A DNA stretch of 51,199 bases from positions 1 through 51,199 of IMG/VR virus record IMGVR_UViG_3300045612_000261. The stretch is one strand, 5' to 3'. Below the pieces are notes generated by a model that saw only the letters and a program-made list of their open reading frames with translations, was not told the DNA's origin and searched no databases. Both the position numbers and the translations under genes were made by a program. The stretch is from a virus. Positions 30,660-40,022 of the stretch are shown piece after piece. Position 1 is the stretch's first letter. Every line of letters begins with the position of its first letter.

Positions 30660-32241
30660 AGAAACCTTGTGAAATAAATATTGGCAATGGTGCTAAAAAA
30701 TCTTCCTCATTATGTACCCCACTAAGGCTTTCAAACACTCTTGGATCCCAATCTGCCACTAGTGCACTCATTCTACACAATAATAACAAAGCACTTACTA
30801 AATCATCATGATCACCTTCTTTGGCCTTGTATGTAAAACCGTGTGCAACAAATGTTTTTAATTCACTTATCATAGCGCGACTACTTATTTTCATTTGTCC
30901 TGTTTCAATTAAATGTTTTAATCTAGAACAGGCACTAATCTTAGCTGAATGAGTGGTATTAAACCCTTTACGAAATTTACGTACATGACCTTTACGTATA
31001 GGTTCGCTTATCATAATACCAGGAAAAGTTTCTTCCCCTACATCACGTATTACTACCAATCCTGCTTCGCCTACAGTATTATTTTCTATACTCCAATAAA
31101 TATTCTTACTATTTCCATCCATTCTTTCATCAATATAGGTAAGAATATCTTTCAATATTTTAATTTGGCCTTGTATTGGCGTAGCATTATGATACCACTC
31201 ACCTACCTGTTTAAATGTAGGTAATTCAAATATTACAATAGCACTATAGTTACCACCAGTCCCCAAACAAGGATCAAGTGCTATAAGATATAACATTTCT
31301 GAATTAATTTTACTGTACCAACGTGTTTGTCCCATTCTAGTAATAGGATCCTTACCTACTAATTCACTTAATCTAATACTATTAATAAGAGTTTCATCAT
31401 ATATTAAAAATTCACAACCATATTCACGACGAAATCTTTCTTCACCAATACGTGCCTGTTCTTCTTTAGCCCAGGCTTCATCACGGTCAGGATGTTCATC
31501 CCAGCTACAGGTAAATGGAAAGAATCCGTTTGTACCAAGTTCTGTTTCATTACCAAACTCATCAAAATGATTATTTGCTTCTTTCCAAATATTAGCAAAA
31601 GTATCTTCGTCACTGTTTGGTGTGCTAGTAATAATAGCATTACCACCAGTTGCCAGTGTAGGGCTTATACTTGTCCAAAACTCATCTGCTATATTAGGTT
31701 GTACAAATGCAAATTCATCACAATATAATAAAGATATACTCATACCACGACCAGTATTATTAGTAGTTGTAGCACTAATAATACGACTACCATTATCAAA
31801 TTCTATACTACCTTTGTTATAATTAACAACTCCACTTCTAATAAAATCAGGACATAATTCATAAGCATACCTAATACGCTGCATAATTTCATATGCACCA
31901 GTATACTTATGGGCTGCTATAAGAATTGTTTGATCTGGTATAAACATTCCATACCATAGTAGATAACAAGCAGCACAAGTGGTCTTGCCCATTTGACGTG
32001 GCAACATATTTACAGTAAATCTATGATTATGGTAGGCATGCATGAGCCTTTCTTGGAAACCATAAGGCTGAAACAATAATTTACCCTTTACTGGATGTTG
32101 AATGTAATAAAAATTTTTACTAAAATGTAAATAGCCAGTTTTAGGATGACTACATAATACTAAATGCTGTATTTGATCCTCAGTGTACTTGTCCTTTTTA
32201 TGTGCTTTTTTGGTAAGTACACCATCAAGCGACTTGACCAT
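30658..32241 (-). CDS. 17: Terminase large subunit (gp17)
   Basis: 527 residues (T4 gp17 610). NMLPRQMGKTTCAA is the Walker A (81-88) in the T4 form with a Gln before the GKT, LLYCDEFAFV the Walker B (171-180), and SATTT-N coupling motif lies between. The nuclease domain has YLIALDPCLGTGGNYSA, SIENNTVGEAG and GDHDDLVSALLLLCR with the metal-binding acids. It powers headful DNA packaging and cuts concatemers. It overlaps the upstream gene by one base (TAATG). The small subunit is the third gene upstream. Confidence 0.96.
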   Translation of the reverse strand: MVKSLDGVLTKKAHKKDKYTEDQIQHLVLCSHPKTGYLHFSKNFYYIQHPVKGKLLFQPYGFQERLMHAYHNHRFTVNMLPRQMGKTTCAACYLLWYGMFIPDQTILIAAHKYTGAYEIMQRIRYAYELCPDFIRSGVVNYNKGSIEFDNGSRIISATTTNNTGRGMSISLLYCDEFAFVQPNIADEFWTSISPTLATGGNAIITSTPNSDEDTFANIWKEANNHFDEFGNETELGTNGFFPFTCSWDEHPDRDEAWAKEEQARIGEERFRREYGCEFLIYDETLINSIRLSELVGKDPITRMGQTRWYSKINSEMLYLIALDPCLGTGGNYSAIVIFELPTFKQVGEWYHNATPIQGQIKILKDILTYIDERMDGNSKNIYWSIENNTVGEAGLVVIRDVGEETFPGIMISEPIRKGHVRKFRKGFNTTHSAKISACSRLKHLIETGQMKISSRAMISELKTFVAHGFTYKAKEGDHDDLVSALLLLCRMSALVADWDPRVFESLSGVHNEEDFLAPLPIFISQGF

Positions 32242-32780
32242 TATCTAGTTTTAATTTCGTTATATAATTTTGTAAGTTTACCACGTAAATTTTCTGCTAA
32301 AGGATTACCACCACCATTTACTTTAGGTGCTTCTCTACCTTTGCTAAACATATCATCACCTGTTGATGTAACAGCATCAACGCCACTTATTTTTGGTTGT
32401 GAGGTATTAGCATATTCCTCATCCATTTCTGGATCCATGCCTAACATAGGTCTTTTACTAGGCATATCATCCATATCTAGGCTCATATCATCATCTGAAC
32501 TAGACATACCTATTAGTACACCTGCTGGCCCAACATCTGGGCCCTTGGTACCACACGGTAGATCATCGTCTCTACCTTGTAAAATGTTAAGCAGTTCACG
32601 AATACCATCAGCACCACTGGCATTCATATTTACACTAATTGTAGTCGGATGTTCGTTCATACTACCCATTGAACCCATACCCATCATACCACATTCTTCT
32701 ACAGGCTTTTCACTTTCTATTAGTATCTTGCGACCTTGATCTAAATCTACTATTTTTTTGTAAAGTTTAATAAAATCCAT
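32241..32780 (-). CDS. Conserved hypothetical phage protein
   Basis: 179 residues from ATG 32780, which has AGGGAAG six bases upstream; ATG 32810 lacks such a site. N-terminal helix MDFIKLYKKIVDLDQ, a Met/Gly-rich segment, TTISVNMNASGADGIRELLNILQG, a long acidic Met-rich linker and the C-terminal NPLAENLRGKLTKLYNEIKTR. The C-terminal R-x-LxxLYxEIKxR pattern and the SVNMxAxG pattern recur in marine T4-like phages as I recall. Possibly a head or prohead component. No firm function. Confidence 0.68.
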   Translation of the reverse strand: MDFIKLYKKIVDLDQGRKILIESEKPVEECGMMGMGSMGSMNEHPTTISVNMNASGADGIRELLNILQGRDDDLPCGTKGPDVGPAGVLIGMSSSDDDMSLDMDDMPSKRPMLGMDPEMDEEYANTSQPKISGVDAVTSTGDDMFSKGREAPKVNGGGNPLAENLRGKLTKLYNEIKTR

Positions 32781-32855
32781 GTTATCTTCCCTAAATCTTT
32801 TTGCAGTCATTTACATGCTTACCTGCATTTTTTTCCTGTGAATAGTGCATTTTGT

Positions 32856-33407
32856 TTACTTAGGCGATGATGCAGTAGGCGCAGTCTTGGCTAACAATTG
32901 ATCATTTATACCTTTATATTCTGTACCTTTATGACTTATTTTTCCTAATTCTTTAAGGAAACTCATTACTTTTTTTTCACCTACTAAATCCTGTCCATTA
33001 ACATCCTCTAAGTTAGGATTATTTAATAACGCTGAAGCTTTTGTTCCTATTCTATTTTTTCCTGCTAGAGCAAAATCTTGTTCAATTTGTTCTGCATAAG
33101 TTCTAACAATAATGTTTCCTAAGCTTAATTTAAGAGTTTCTGCTAAAAGTGCTGCTATTTCATGAGGTGCACTAGGATAGTTACAACTAATGTCAAAAAT
33201 ATTAACATGGCTGTACTTAATATTAGGAAATTCTAATGGCGTTTCTGTTATTGGTGTTCTTTTAGGAGAACTTAAACTATTACAATCATATTTTTTTAAT
33301 GCAATTTTCATTGCTTCAACTTGGTGCTTTTCTATATCACCAGCAATTTTTACCTTAAACTGGTAAACTTTTTTATTTTCTGCAAGATATTGTTTAAAAG
33401 TGGCCAT
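32856..33407 (-). CDS. Conserved hypothetical phage protein of the packaging module
   Basis: 183 residues. N-terminus FKQYLAENKKVYQFKVKIAGDIEKHQVEAMKIALKKYD suggests a ferredoxin-like alpha/beta unit; VNIFDISCNYPSAPHEIAALLAETLKLSLGNIIVRT follows. The MxxFKQYLxE start is common among T4-like virion proteins. Its place between terL and terS indicates a head or packaging role. I do not recognise the function. Confidence 0.68.
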   Translation of the reverse strand: MATFKQYLAENKKVYQFKVKIAGDIEKHQVEAMKIALKKYDCNSLSSPKRTPITETPLEFPNIKYSHVNIFDISCNYPSAPHEIAALLAETLKLSLGNIIVRTYAEQIEQDFALAGKNRIGTKASALLNNPNLEDVNGQDLVGEKKVMSFLKELGKISHKGTEYKGINDQLLAKTAPTASSPK

Positions 33408-33425
33408 AGTTATTCCATTATAATA

Positions 33426-33433
33426 TATTTATT
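33426..33433 (-). promoter_or_regulatory. Late promoter box AATAAATA
   Basis: Overlaps the stop codon of the terminase small-subunit gene, 18 bases before the ATG at 33407. Confidence 0.5.
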
Positions 33434-33905
33434 TCATATTCTTTAATTTTTCAAGCAGGCTATTTCGGTCTGTAACAATAAATCCATCTCCTTGAATATT
33501 AACGCCCTTTGTTGCTTCTGCATCTATATCTTGATCAAGTTTAGCCTTTTTAATCTGTAACTCAACCATTTTGAGTTTCTTATCTATTTTGGCTGCCTTT
33601 GCGTCAATTGCATTTTTAAGCATAGTGCCCGCCACTTCAAAAATACGTCCACTATAACGTGCTTCAACATTCATACCCAAGTCCATTAAATCATCATAGG
33701 CATTTGTTGCCCTAGTGGCTAATTCGTCAAATTCTGAATCGCTCAAATCACCTAATCCCTTAACCTGAGGCAAAGCTGTATTAATTTTATCAAATTCAGC
33801 AATATCACGCATAAAAGATTCTGGCTTTTCGTATTGCTTTTTTCCTTCTTTTATGATTTTTTTATTTTCTGGTAAGTTAAGAATTTCTTCAAGTTTTTTA
33901 GTCAT
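33429..33905 (-). CDS. 16: Terminase small subunit (gp16-like)
   Basis: 158 residues (T4 gp16 164). A long central helical hairpin, LMDLGMNVEARYSGRIFEVAGTMLKNAIDAKAAKIDKKLKMVELQIKKAKLD, matches the oligomerising helices of T4-type small terminases. The C-terminus GFIVTDRNSLLEKLK resembles the TerL-contacting tail. Small terminase regulates DNA recognition and cutting by gp17. The start is four bases behind a GATAAATA box with no ribosome site. Confidence 0.72.
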   Translation of the reverse strand: MTKKLEEILNLPENKKIIKEGKKQYEKPESFMRDIAEFDKINTALPQVKGLGDLSDSEFDELATRATNAYDDLMDLGMNVEARYSGRIFEVAGTMLKNAIDAKAAKIDKKLKMVELQIKKAKLDQDIDAEATKGVNIQGDGFIVTDRNSLLEKLKNMK

Positions 33906-33909
33906 ATAT

Positions 33910-33917
33910 TATTTATC
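33910..33917 (-). promoter_or_regulatory. Late promoter box GATAAATA
   Basis: Overlaps the gp4 stop codon and lies four bases before the ATG at 33905, suggesting a leaderless late transcript of the small terminase gene. Confidence 0.55.
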
Positions 33918-34350
33918 TTGATTTACCATTATGAAAAATATCTGTTTCGTTTAAAACCCGAAACTTAATACCGTTATTTTTACACCAGGCCGTAGCCGCA
34001 GCCCACTTAGCTTGATTTATTATATAAGCTGTAGATCTAGCACTATTACGTCCTACTTTTTCTATTAGTTGTTGATTTTGAGGTTTAATCTCAATTAATT
34101 CACTTAACATACGACCACTTTTATCCGTATATTGTATAAAAAAATCTGGCACATATACTGTTTGTTTATTATTTACTGGATTACGATATGGAATTTTTAT
34201 GGCTTCACTGGCCCAACGAAGAATATTAGAATTAGTATCACAAAAATTCATAAACGCCCATTCCCAACTACTACGATATGTTGGTGATTTCAGTCCAATA
34301 TATTTTCCAGGATATTTGAGAGTAAATTTACCTTTAGCAAATTGGCTCAT
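33913..34350 (-). CDS. 4: Head completion protein (gp4-like)
   Basis: 145 residues (T4 gp4 150). YPGKYIGLKSPTYRSSWEWAFMNFCDTNSNILRWASEAIKIPYRNPVNNKQTVYVPDFFIQYTD closely follows the T4 gp4 pattern (KYIG, YRS-WE, W-SE, IPY, Y-DF). VPDFFI...ELIEIKP reads as a PD-(D/E)xK nuclease core. It finishes the packaged head before tail joining. It overlaps the next upstream gene by four bases. Confidence 0.85.
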   Translation of the reverse strand: MSQFAKGKFTLKYPGKYIGLKSPTYRSSWEWAFMNFCDTNSNILRWASEAIKIPYRNPVNNKQTVYVPDFFIQYTDKSGRMLSELIEIKPQNQQLIEKVGRNSARSTAYIINQAKWAAATAWCKNNGIKFRVLNETDIFHNGKSR

Positions 34351-34724
34351 ATAAGAATATTTCTACTCTCAAAACTTTCATCTTTTTTTGTACTTTTGTA
34401 ACCTAATACACTTGTTTGTATTCTGTAAGCATTTAGAATTTGTGTAATAATTTTTGTTAATTGAACATCACTTAAGATGTTTAGTTTATCTAATAACTCA
34501 AAAACATTAACATTATCAAGTCTTGCCTGATTTAAAAATACTATACTTGTACTTCTTGCTACTTGTTCCTCAAATCCTCTATTTGTAAAAAATCCTATGA
34601 CAGCATCTATTAAATTACTTGGAAAACTTATTTCTTCAGTATAATAACTATTAAAAAATTGTCTTATTTCTTTAGACTCTGTTTGATTTTCTATTATTGT
34701 TGGTAAATTGGTTGGGATTATCAT
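34347..34724 (-). CDS. Conserved virion-module protein
   Basis: 125 residues, mostly helical: IRQFFNSYYTEEISFPSNLIDAVIGFFTNRGFEEQVARSTSIVFLNQARLDNVNVFELLDKLNILSDVQLTKIITQILNAYR. I remember this FF-x-R-GF, LLQA and L-x-LLD-L pattern from marine T4-like phages. Position between gp4 and a tube-like gene recalls T4 gene 53 (baseplate wedge), but the sequence does not prove it. Confidence 0.68.
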   Translation of the reverse strand: MIIPTNLPTIIENQTESKEIRQFFNSYYTEEISFPSNLIDAVIGFFTNRGFEEQVARSTSIVFLNQARLDNVNVFELLDKLNILSDVQLTKIITQILNAYRIQTSVLGYKSTKKDESFESRNILI

Positions 34725-35800
34725 ACACCACCTCCAGCTGGCTGACTTGGATTAGATTGAAATGTTGGTGATGCATTTGTTTTAGAAGGGCTAGTTAGCA
34801 GTGGAATAGTTGTATTCCGCAATCCACCTAATACACTACCAGCTGCCACTATAGCTAGACCTGTTAATTTAGGTATTAACTCCTGCTTAATTCCAGCCTT
34901 AGTAAGCCTTTTACTATTATCATAGAAGTTTTTGGCACCTATCGCTGCATTAATTAAATTACCTTTTTTAATTTGATCCAAAATAGTACCAGCCCCATCA
35001 ACTAAGCCACCTGGTCCTAAAATACTTCTGGTTCCCCCACCCAACACACTTAATGGACTTGGTAACTTATCATAATGTTCTTGACCGAATGCTTTTATTC
35101 TGCCACCACTGGTAGTACCTGAGTCATATTTCACTGCTTCAAATATAATACCCATTTGACATTCAGCTGGATTAGTTCCTGAGTCACTACTATTTACAGT
35201 ATCATGACTAAATGTTTGAATTAACGGATTAACTAAAGTATAACTAACAAATTCACGTTTATTAATTTGATACAAGATAATTTCATTGAAAAAAGGAATA
35301 GTTGAATTATTGTCAAATCCATGTGGTCCCCTAACAGTGCTCCATGCCTTATAGGTATTTTTGGCATATGCGCCTGATATTTCTGCTGTAACAGGATCAG
35401 CATAATAATATTTGTAATAACTTTGCCACATCATGTTAATAATATGTGTTCTATCATCAATAAATCTAAATGTCATAGGCGTATATTCATGCGATAATTG
35501 AACTGCTTTTTTCCTATTATACTGATTCAAAGTTTGAGTTTTAATTGTAAATTTTGGCAAATCTACAGATCGTACTAATAATCCAATTTCATTTCTATGA
35601 CGCTGCGTTAATTGTGGCAACATTACTGCACTAGGATTGATATCGAAATATACATGATATAAAAATTTAGCCTTAGGTGCTAATCTGTAATAATCATCTA
35701 CAAATGTACGAGCGGCGTGCTGCCAATCAGCCATTTGTCCTTTAGGACGTAAAAAAGCTTGTCCTATTTGATTTAGATTTGCAACATAAGGGCTGGCCAT
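34721..35800 (-). CDS. Tail-tube-like or baseplate tube protein (gp48/gp54-type)
   Basis: 359 residues. FLYHVYFDINPSAVMLP, then LLVRSVDLPKFTIKTQTLNQYNRKKAVQLSHEYTPMTFRFIDDRTHIINMMWQSYYKYYY, is the tail-tube fold signature shared by T4 gp19, gp48 and gp54. The C-terminal 110 residues are Gly/Pro/Ser-rich with a hydrophobic stretch. The length fits gp48/gp54 (320-364) better than the tube monomer, which is the next gene upstream. It starts five bases behind a perfect TATAAATA box without a ribosome site. Confidence 0.68.
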   Translation of the reverse strand: MASPYVANLNQIGQAFLRPKGQMADWQHAARTFVDDYYRLAPKAKFLYHVYFDINPSAVMLPQLTQRHRNEIGLLVRSVDLPKFTIKTQTLNQYNRKKAVQLSHEYTPMTFRFIDDRTHIINMMWQSYYKYYYADPVTAEISGAYAKNTYKAWSTVRGPHGFDNNSTIPFFNEIILYQINKREFVSYTLVNPLIQTFSHDTVNSSDSGTNPAECQMGIIFEAVKYDSGTTSGGRIKAFGQEHYDKLPSPLSVLGGGTRSILGPGGLVDGAGTILDQIKKGNLINAAIGAKNFYDNSKRLTKAGIKQELIPKLTGLAIVAAGSVLGGLRNTTIPLLTSPSKTNASPTFQSNPSQPAGGGV

Positions 35801-35805
35801 AATAG

Positions 35806-35813
35806 TATTTATA
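35806..35813 (-). promoter_or_regulatory. T4 late promoter TATAAATA
   Basis: Perfect T4 late consensus on the minus strand, five bases before the ATG at 35800. The transcript would start at or next to the start codon. Confidence 0.7.
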
Positions 35814-35851
35814 AACTAAAATAATATAGTATTATAATGTTTTAGAAAACA

Positions 35852-35877
35852 AAAAAAGGGCCCAAGAGCCCTTTTTT
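35852..35877 (-). terminator. Rho-independent terminator after gp19
   Basis: A10-bp stem AAAAAAGGGC/GCCCTTTTTT with a 6-nt loop. T-runs on both strands make it usable in either direction; the minus-strand message of gp19 is the natural target, since it lies just after that gene and before the next late promoter. Confidence 0.85.
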
Positions 35878-35890
35878 ATTTGAGTTAAGA

Positions 35891-36541
35891 TTAAACACCA
35901 GAACCAGTAGCAATACCACCATTTCCAGTAACCCTTGATCTTGTACTCTGAGTTGGTACACTGATACCAACACCTGATCCTTGAGGAATCTGAATACAAT
36001 TATCTGGTTGAATACTTATATCTATTGTTTGGGGGGTAGCTTCTGCATAACTAAGTGATTGCCAATTAGCCGAAACAATATAACAACCGTAGCACTCCCA
36101 AGTTTCTAAAACATTTGGGGCAAAGGCACCGTTACCACCTTCTGTAACCTCTATACGCATTAAGAACTTGTAATCTATACTTGCTCCTGCACTGCTCTGT
36201 TCAAAGAAATCAAACTGCTTCTGCATTTGCTCACCAACTAATTTACTTACATTACCACTTTGATCATCTCTTAAAACTACTGATATGGCTTGCCAAGTTG
36301 GCTTACCTGCATAATTAATCTTACTATTATAAGTTTCAATAACTTGGTTAGCAAACTGTACATTTGGCTTGGCCGCAGTTTGAACCTGTTTGGTTAACTC
36401 AGTTGTGGGCGTGCTTACTCCAAAATTTTCAAACATAATTCTAAAACGATATTTGAGTTTTGGCATTAACATGCCTTGACTGCTTGCGCTTGAATCACTT
36501 GCTAAGGGTACTGTAAATCTATTTAATGTTGCAATTGCCAT
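35891..36541 (-). CDS. 19: Tail tube protein (gp19)
   Basis: 216 residues (T4 gp19 163). LKYRFRIMFENFGVSTPTTELTKQVQTAAKPNVQFANQVIETYNSKINYAGKPTWQAISVVLRDDQSGNVSKLVGEQMQKQFDF is the tail tube pattern; LETWECYGCYIVSANWQSLSYAEATPQTIDISIQPDNC is its second half. It stacks in hexameric rings to form the inner tail tube. It sits directly after the sheath gene, as in T4, has a CGGAG site and a CATAAATA late box upstream, and is followed by a strong terminator. Confidence 0.93.
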   Translation of the reverse strand: MAIATLNRFTVPLASDSSASSQGMLMPKLKYRFRIMFENFGVSTPTTELTKQVQTAAKPNVQFANQVIETYNSKINYAGKPTWQAISVVLRDDQSGNVSKLVGEQMQKQFDFFEQSSAGASIDYKFLMRIEVTEGGNGAFAPNVLETWECYGCYIVSANWQSLSYAEATPQTIDISIQPDNCIQIPQGSGVGISVPTQSTRSRVTGNGGIATGSGV

Positions 36542-36562
36542 AATTATTAGCTCCGTTATTAT

Positions 36563-36570
36563 TATTTATG
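36563..36570 (-). promoter_or_regulatory. Late promoter box CATAAATA before gp19
   Basis: NATAAATA box about 20 bases before the gp19 ATG with a CGGAG site in between. It allows the abundant tube protein to be made from its own transcript. Confidence 0.55.
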
Positions 36571-36572
36571 CC

Positions 36573-39500
36573 TTATAGCGCACCAATTTCACCTGTATTC
36601 TTCAATCTTAATGGAATATAAATGAATTCTACAGCCTTAACTGGTTCAATAGCAATATCAACATATAATTCATTTCTATCAATTCTTGCTGGTGTATTAT
36701 TAGACTCATCACAAACAACAATGTAGTCATATAATGCTCTTTGACCAACAAGCTCAAGCATTAAGCTTTCTACAGCACCTTTAATCTCATCTCTTGTAAT
36801 TTTATCATTTGGCTCAAAAATGTATGGTTTAGCTAAAATATCTAATTGTCTACGTAGATATACAACTAATCTTGCTACATTAATACGATCTAAAGCACTT
36901 GCAACTTTAGCACGAGTCTTTTGACCAAAGTTGACTAAACCTACACCTGTGAAGAATGTAATTGGGTTAATCTTAACCTCATAAAGTGTATCACGCTGAC
37001 CTGTATTTAATGCAACTGTAACAAATTCTCCTTCATCATCTACAAATCCAACTGCACTTGCATTTGTAATACCGCCTCTGCGTGTACCTGCTGGAGCAAA
37101 CCAAGGAAAACTTACACTATCACTTAAAGCTATTGTTCTTAACATCATATGACTTGGAGGAACAACTACATTACGACCAAAATTGTCACTTGTTAGACCC
37201 CATGGATAAAACATAGCCATATATTCGTCGTAGCTTGCTGCACCTATTTCATTATCCTCAAAACTTAATCTAATATTATCGCCCCACTCCTTAAGACTTG
37301 AAGCATCTGGAGTTAATCTTGCAGGTGAATCGCCAACAATAAATGCTGTTAATCCACGATCATAATTAAGGTTTATTAATTCACCAATTAATTCAGGATA
37401 TCCAGGACAAGCAAGTAGATTGATTACACGCGCTTCCTCACGAATATCTGTTGAACTATTAACTACAGCCTGTAATGCGTTTACTACAACTCTACGCTGT
37501 GCTATACGTCCAAAGTTACCAACACCTTGTGGATTGTTACCACTAACAGTTACCCAACGATGTGGATAATAATTTGTCATGGCTGGATTAATTGAATTTC
37601 CAGTATTACTATCAAAAACAGTTAGTCTTTTATTAGTAGTTTCTGTATCTATATAATTGTGCACAAATTTCTTAACATTGAATCCACTTCTACGCATATT
37701 CCATAGTAACATACCTTTTGGATATAATGCAGGGTCTGGACAATCTGGATCTACATGATTAGAAAGTAATAATTCTACTATTCTACCTTGGTCTTTGTCT
37801 TCACCTCTAGTGCTCCATCTTGCATCAAAAAATGTAACTCCATCTTCTGAAGATTGATCCGTATTATCAACTAACACCCATTTTTTAGTCACAGGTCCTG
37901 ATTTGGCATTATCAAATCTATATAATTTTGGATATGCATCAATATCGCTTGTATCTATCCATAAATCATTGTCTACTAAAGGACTTGATCCATCACTTTG
38001 TGTTATAGGAGCAGTTGCTCTTACTTGAGGGCCATTAATATCAGTTGTTGGAAATCCGTCTGTAGTTCTATAACCAACCCAGCGAGTACCATTATGTACC
38101 ATTATATCAACCTCATCAACTAAACTATTGTACCATAGTGTACCATCATTGGTCAAGCTTGTTGGTGCCGTAGCACTAGCTGTATATCTTAATGGCTCCC
38201 ATAAACTACCTATTAATGTAACTGATCCTGGAACTGATAGAGCATCAGGTGCTGGATATAAGTTAGGATTCACTTCACCACCAAAAAAGCTCTCTAAGAA
38301 AGAAGGAGCCCTAAAAATAATTTCACCACCTAATTTATGATTAATCACTACTCTATTTTGTGAATCAACTTCTGCAATTATATTAAGAAAACCTGCATTA
38401 TTAATTTTTTGTGCAATTAAATCAGCATCATTGCTATTGTTTTCTAAAGATAAATCGATCTCTATCAAATTATAATCGCTCGCTGCTACCCCTGCCTCAC
38501 TTTCTCCAATTTGAATAAAGATAGTTTGAGGAAAAGTAACAATTGCGTCTATTCCAATCTTTTTACTTACTACTTTGGTAACGCCGTTAGCACGTTTTCT
38601 ATAAACCTTAATAGAAGCTGACGCATCTGAATCTTGAAACTTTAATTCAGGATCATTATATTTTGCGTACAAAGTTCCTGCAGGAATGTTTAAACCTCCG
38701 CGTTTATCTAAATTATAAATTGCATTCCTACCACTTGAATATAGAGGACACTTAACAGTTTCCCATGCATCATTGTCTGCATTATACTTACTAAATGCTA
38801 ACTCAGATCCCCCATTAACCTCTGTACTCTTGATCCATAAACTTCCTGTAGGTCTTGCTGTAGGAGTTTTGAACAAACTACTATTAACTACTGTGTGAGG
38901 ACCAATTGTCATTAAAGGTCTAAATAATTCACCAGCAGTGAAACCTAAATCCTCAAGTGCAGTACCAGTAAGTCTAATTCCACGTATACTGTGTTGTAAA
39001 AATAAAGCTAATCTACCATTCTTTGTTACACCAGCTTTTATACGTGAACTGTATGCATTTATGTTAGTTGCAATTGTAGTTGCAGTTGTTCCTGCAATAG
39101 TAAATGTATCAGTGAAAGAATTATCAACTGCTGCAACCATCAATTCCTTTGTATCAGCGCCTGAAATATCTCCTTTAGAACTTACAGCAACTGGCCAACT
39201 TTCTATCCAATCTTCGCTTCCTACTTGGACCCACTTACCTTGTTCTACAGAACCCCATGGAGCATTACCAGGACTTTTATACCATATTGTATCAGGCTCA
39301 TTATAATCTGTATCCAAGTCCATTAGTGTGACTACAGCATAGTCGCCAATAGCACCTACACTTGGCTTGGGAATATAATCGTTTTGCTCATAATCAACAA
39401 CTTTTCTTGTATCGTTAATTATTATAGGAGTACGCTTAACAAATGTCTGACCTAAACCAGTACCTTTTGGATCTCCGTTCCACTCAAAAATTCCCCATGT

Positions 39501-39929
39501 ACTCTTACTGATGTCAAGCCAATAAGTGCCATTTTTAGGAGCAGCTTGTGGAGCGGTAGATTTAGCATTGATTGATCCAAGATCAATGTCTGCACGAACA
39601 ACATATGCTCTATTGCTTACACCTAAATAACTATAGGCGGCATGTAAACCATATTCATTTTGTTCACCAGCATGAATTGGATTATTATTAGCATCTGTTT
39701 TGAAAGCTGCAATACCAAATGTCTCTGAAAGATCTCTTTGGCTTGTAATTAAATATGCTAAACCTGCGTTAGCCTTTAGTGTACCTGGCGCGATGCCAGT
39801 GTTAGCACCATTTGGTTTGTTTTCTTCTGTTGCAACTATTACAAGAGGTACTGTGCTTGGTGCTGCTGGAGTATAAAAACTTTCGTCAACAACTGTGACT
39901 ACTACGCCAGGTGAATTTAGTTGTGCCAT
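36573..39929 (-). CDS. 18: Tail sheath protein (gp18), enlarged
   Basis: 1118 residues, far longer than T4 gp18 (659). The N-terminus LNSPGVVVTVVDESFYTPAAPSTVPLVIVAT and the C-terminal domain (NVARLVVYLRRQLDILAKPYIFEPND...AIEPVKAVEFIYIPLRLKNTGEIGAL) are the conserved sheath parts. The middle contains several inserted modules of the form G-x-LW-[IYL]-[DNK]-[ST]...Y-x-x-x-x-x-W (for example near residues 135, 365, 595 and 655), which probably decorate the outer surface. The sheath contracts to drive the tube through the envelope. AGGAG precedes the ATG, and a weak late box (GCTAAATA) lies at 39966-39959. The gap 39930-40022 shows nothing else. Confidence 0.93.
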   Translation of the reverse strand: MAQLNSPGVVVTVVDESFYTPAAPSTVPLVIVATEENKPNGANTGIAPGTLKANAGLAYLITSQRDLSETFGIAAFKTDANNNPIHAGEQNEYGLHAAYSYLGVSNRAYVVRADIDLGSINAKSTAPQAAPKNGTYWLDISKSTWGIFEWNGDPKGTGLGQTFVKRTPIIINDTRKVVDYEQNDYIPKPSVGAIGDYAVVTLMDLDTDYNEPDTIWYKSPGNAPWGSVEQGKWVQVGSEDWIESWPVAVSSKGDISGADTKELMVAAVDNSFTDTFTIAGTTATTIATNINAYSSRIKAGVTKNGRLALFLQHSIRGIRLTGTALEDLGFTAGELFRPLMTIGPHTVVNSSLFKTPTARPTGSLWIKSTEVNGGSELAFSKYNADNDAWETVKCPLYSSGRNAIYNLDKRGGLNIPAGTLYAKYNDPELKFQDSDASASIKVYRKRANGVTKVVSKKIGIDAIVTFPQTIFIQIGESEAGVAASDYNLIEIDLSLENNSNDADLIAQKINNAGFLNIIAEVDSQNRVVINHKLGGEIIFRAPSFLESFFGGEVNPNLYPAPDALSVPGSVTLIGSLWEPLRYTASATAPTSLTNDGTLWYNSLVDEVDIMVHNGTRWVGYRTTDGFPTTDINGPQVRATAPITQSDGSSPLVDNDLWIDTSDIDAYPKLYRFDNAKSGPVTKKWVLVDNTDQSSEDGVTFFDARWSTRGEDKDQGRIVELLLSNHVDPDCPDPALYPKGMLLWNMRRSGFNVKKFVHNYIDTETTNKRLTVFDSNTGNSINPAMTNYYPHRWVTVSGNNPQGVGNFGRIAQRRVVVNALQAVVNSSTDIREEARVINLLACPGYPELIGELINLNYDRGLTAFIVGDSPARLTPDASSLKEWGDNIRLSFEDNEIGAASYDEYMAMFYPWGLTSDNFGRNVVVPPSHMMLRTIALSDSVSFPWFAPAGTRRGGITNASAVGFVDDEGEFVTVALNTGQRDTLYEVKINPITFFTGVGLVNFGQKTRAKVASALDRINVARLVVYLRRQLDILAKPYIFEPNDKITRDEIKGAVESLMLELVGQRALYDYIVVCDESNNTPARIDRNELYVDIAIEPVKAVEFIYIPLRLKNTGEIGAL

Positions 39930-40022
39930 TTATAGATTTCTCCTAAATCTTACTCTAGTATTTAGCATTAACTGGTAAAAATTACTAGATTGTTTAAGAA
40001 GAAAATTTGTTGCTACTTTAGT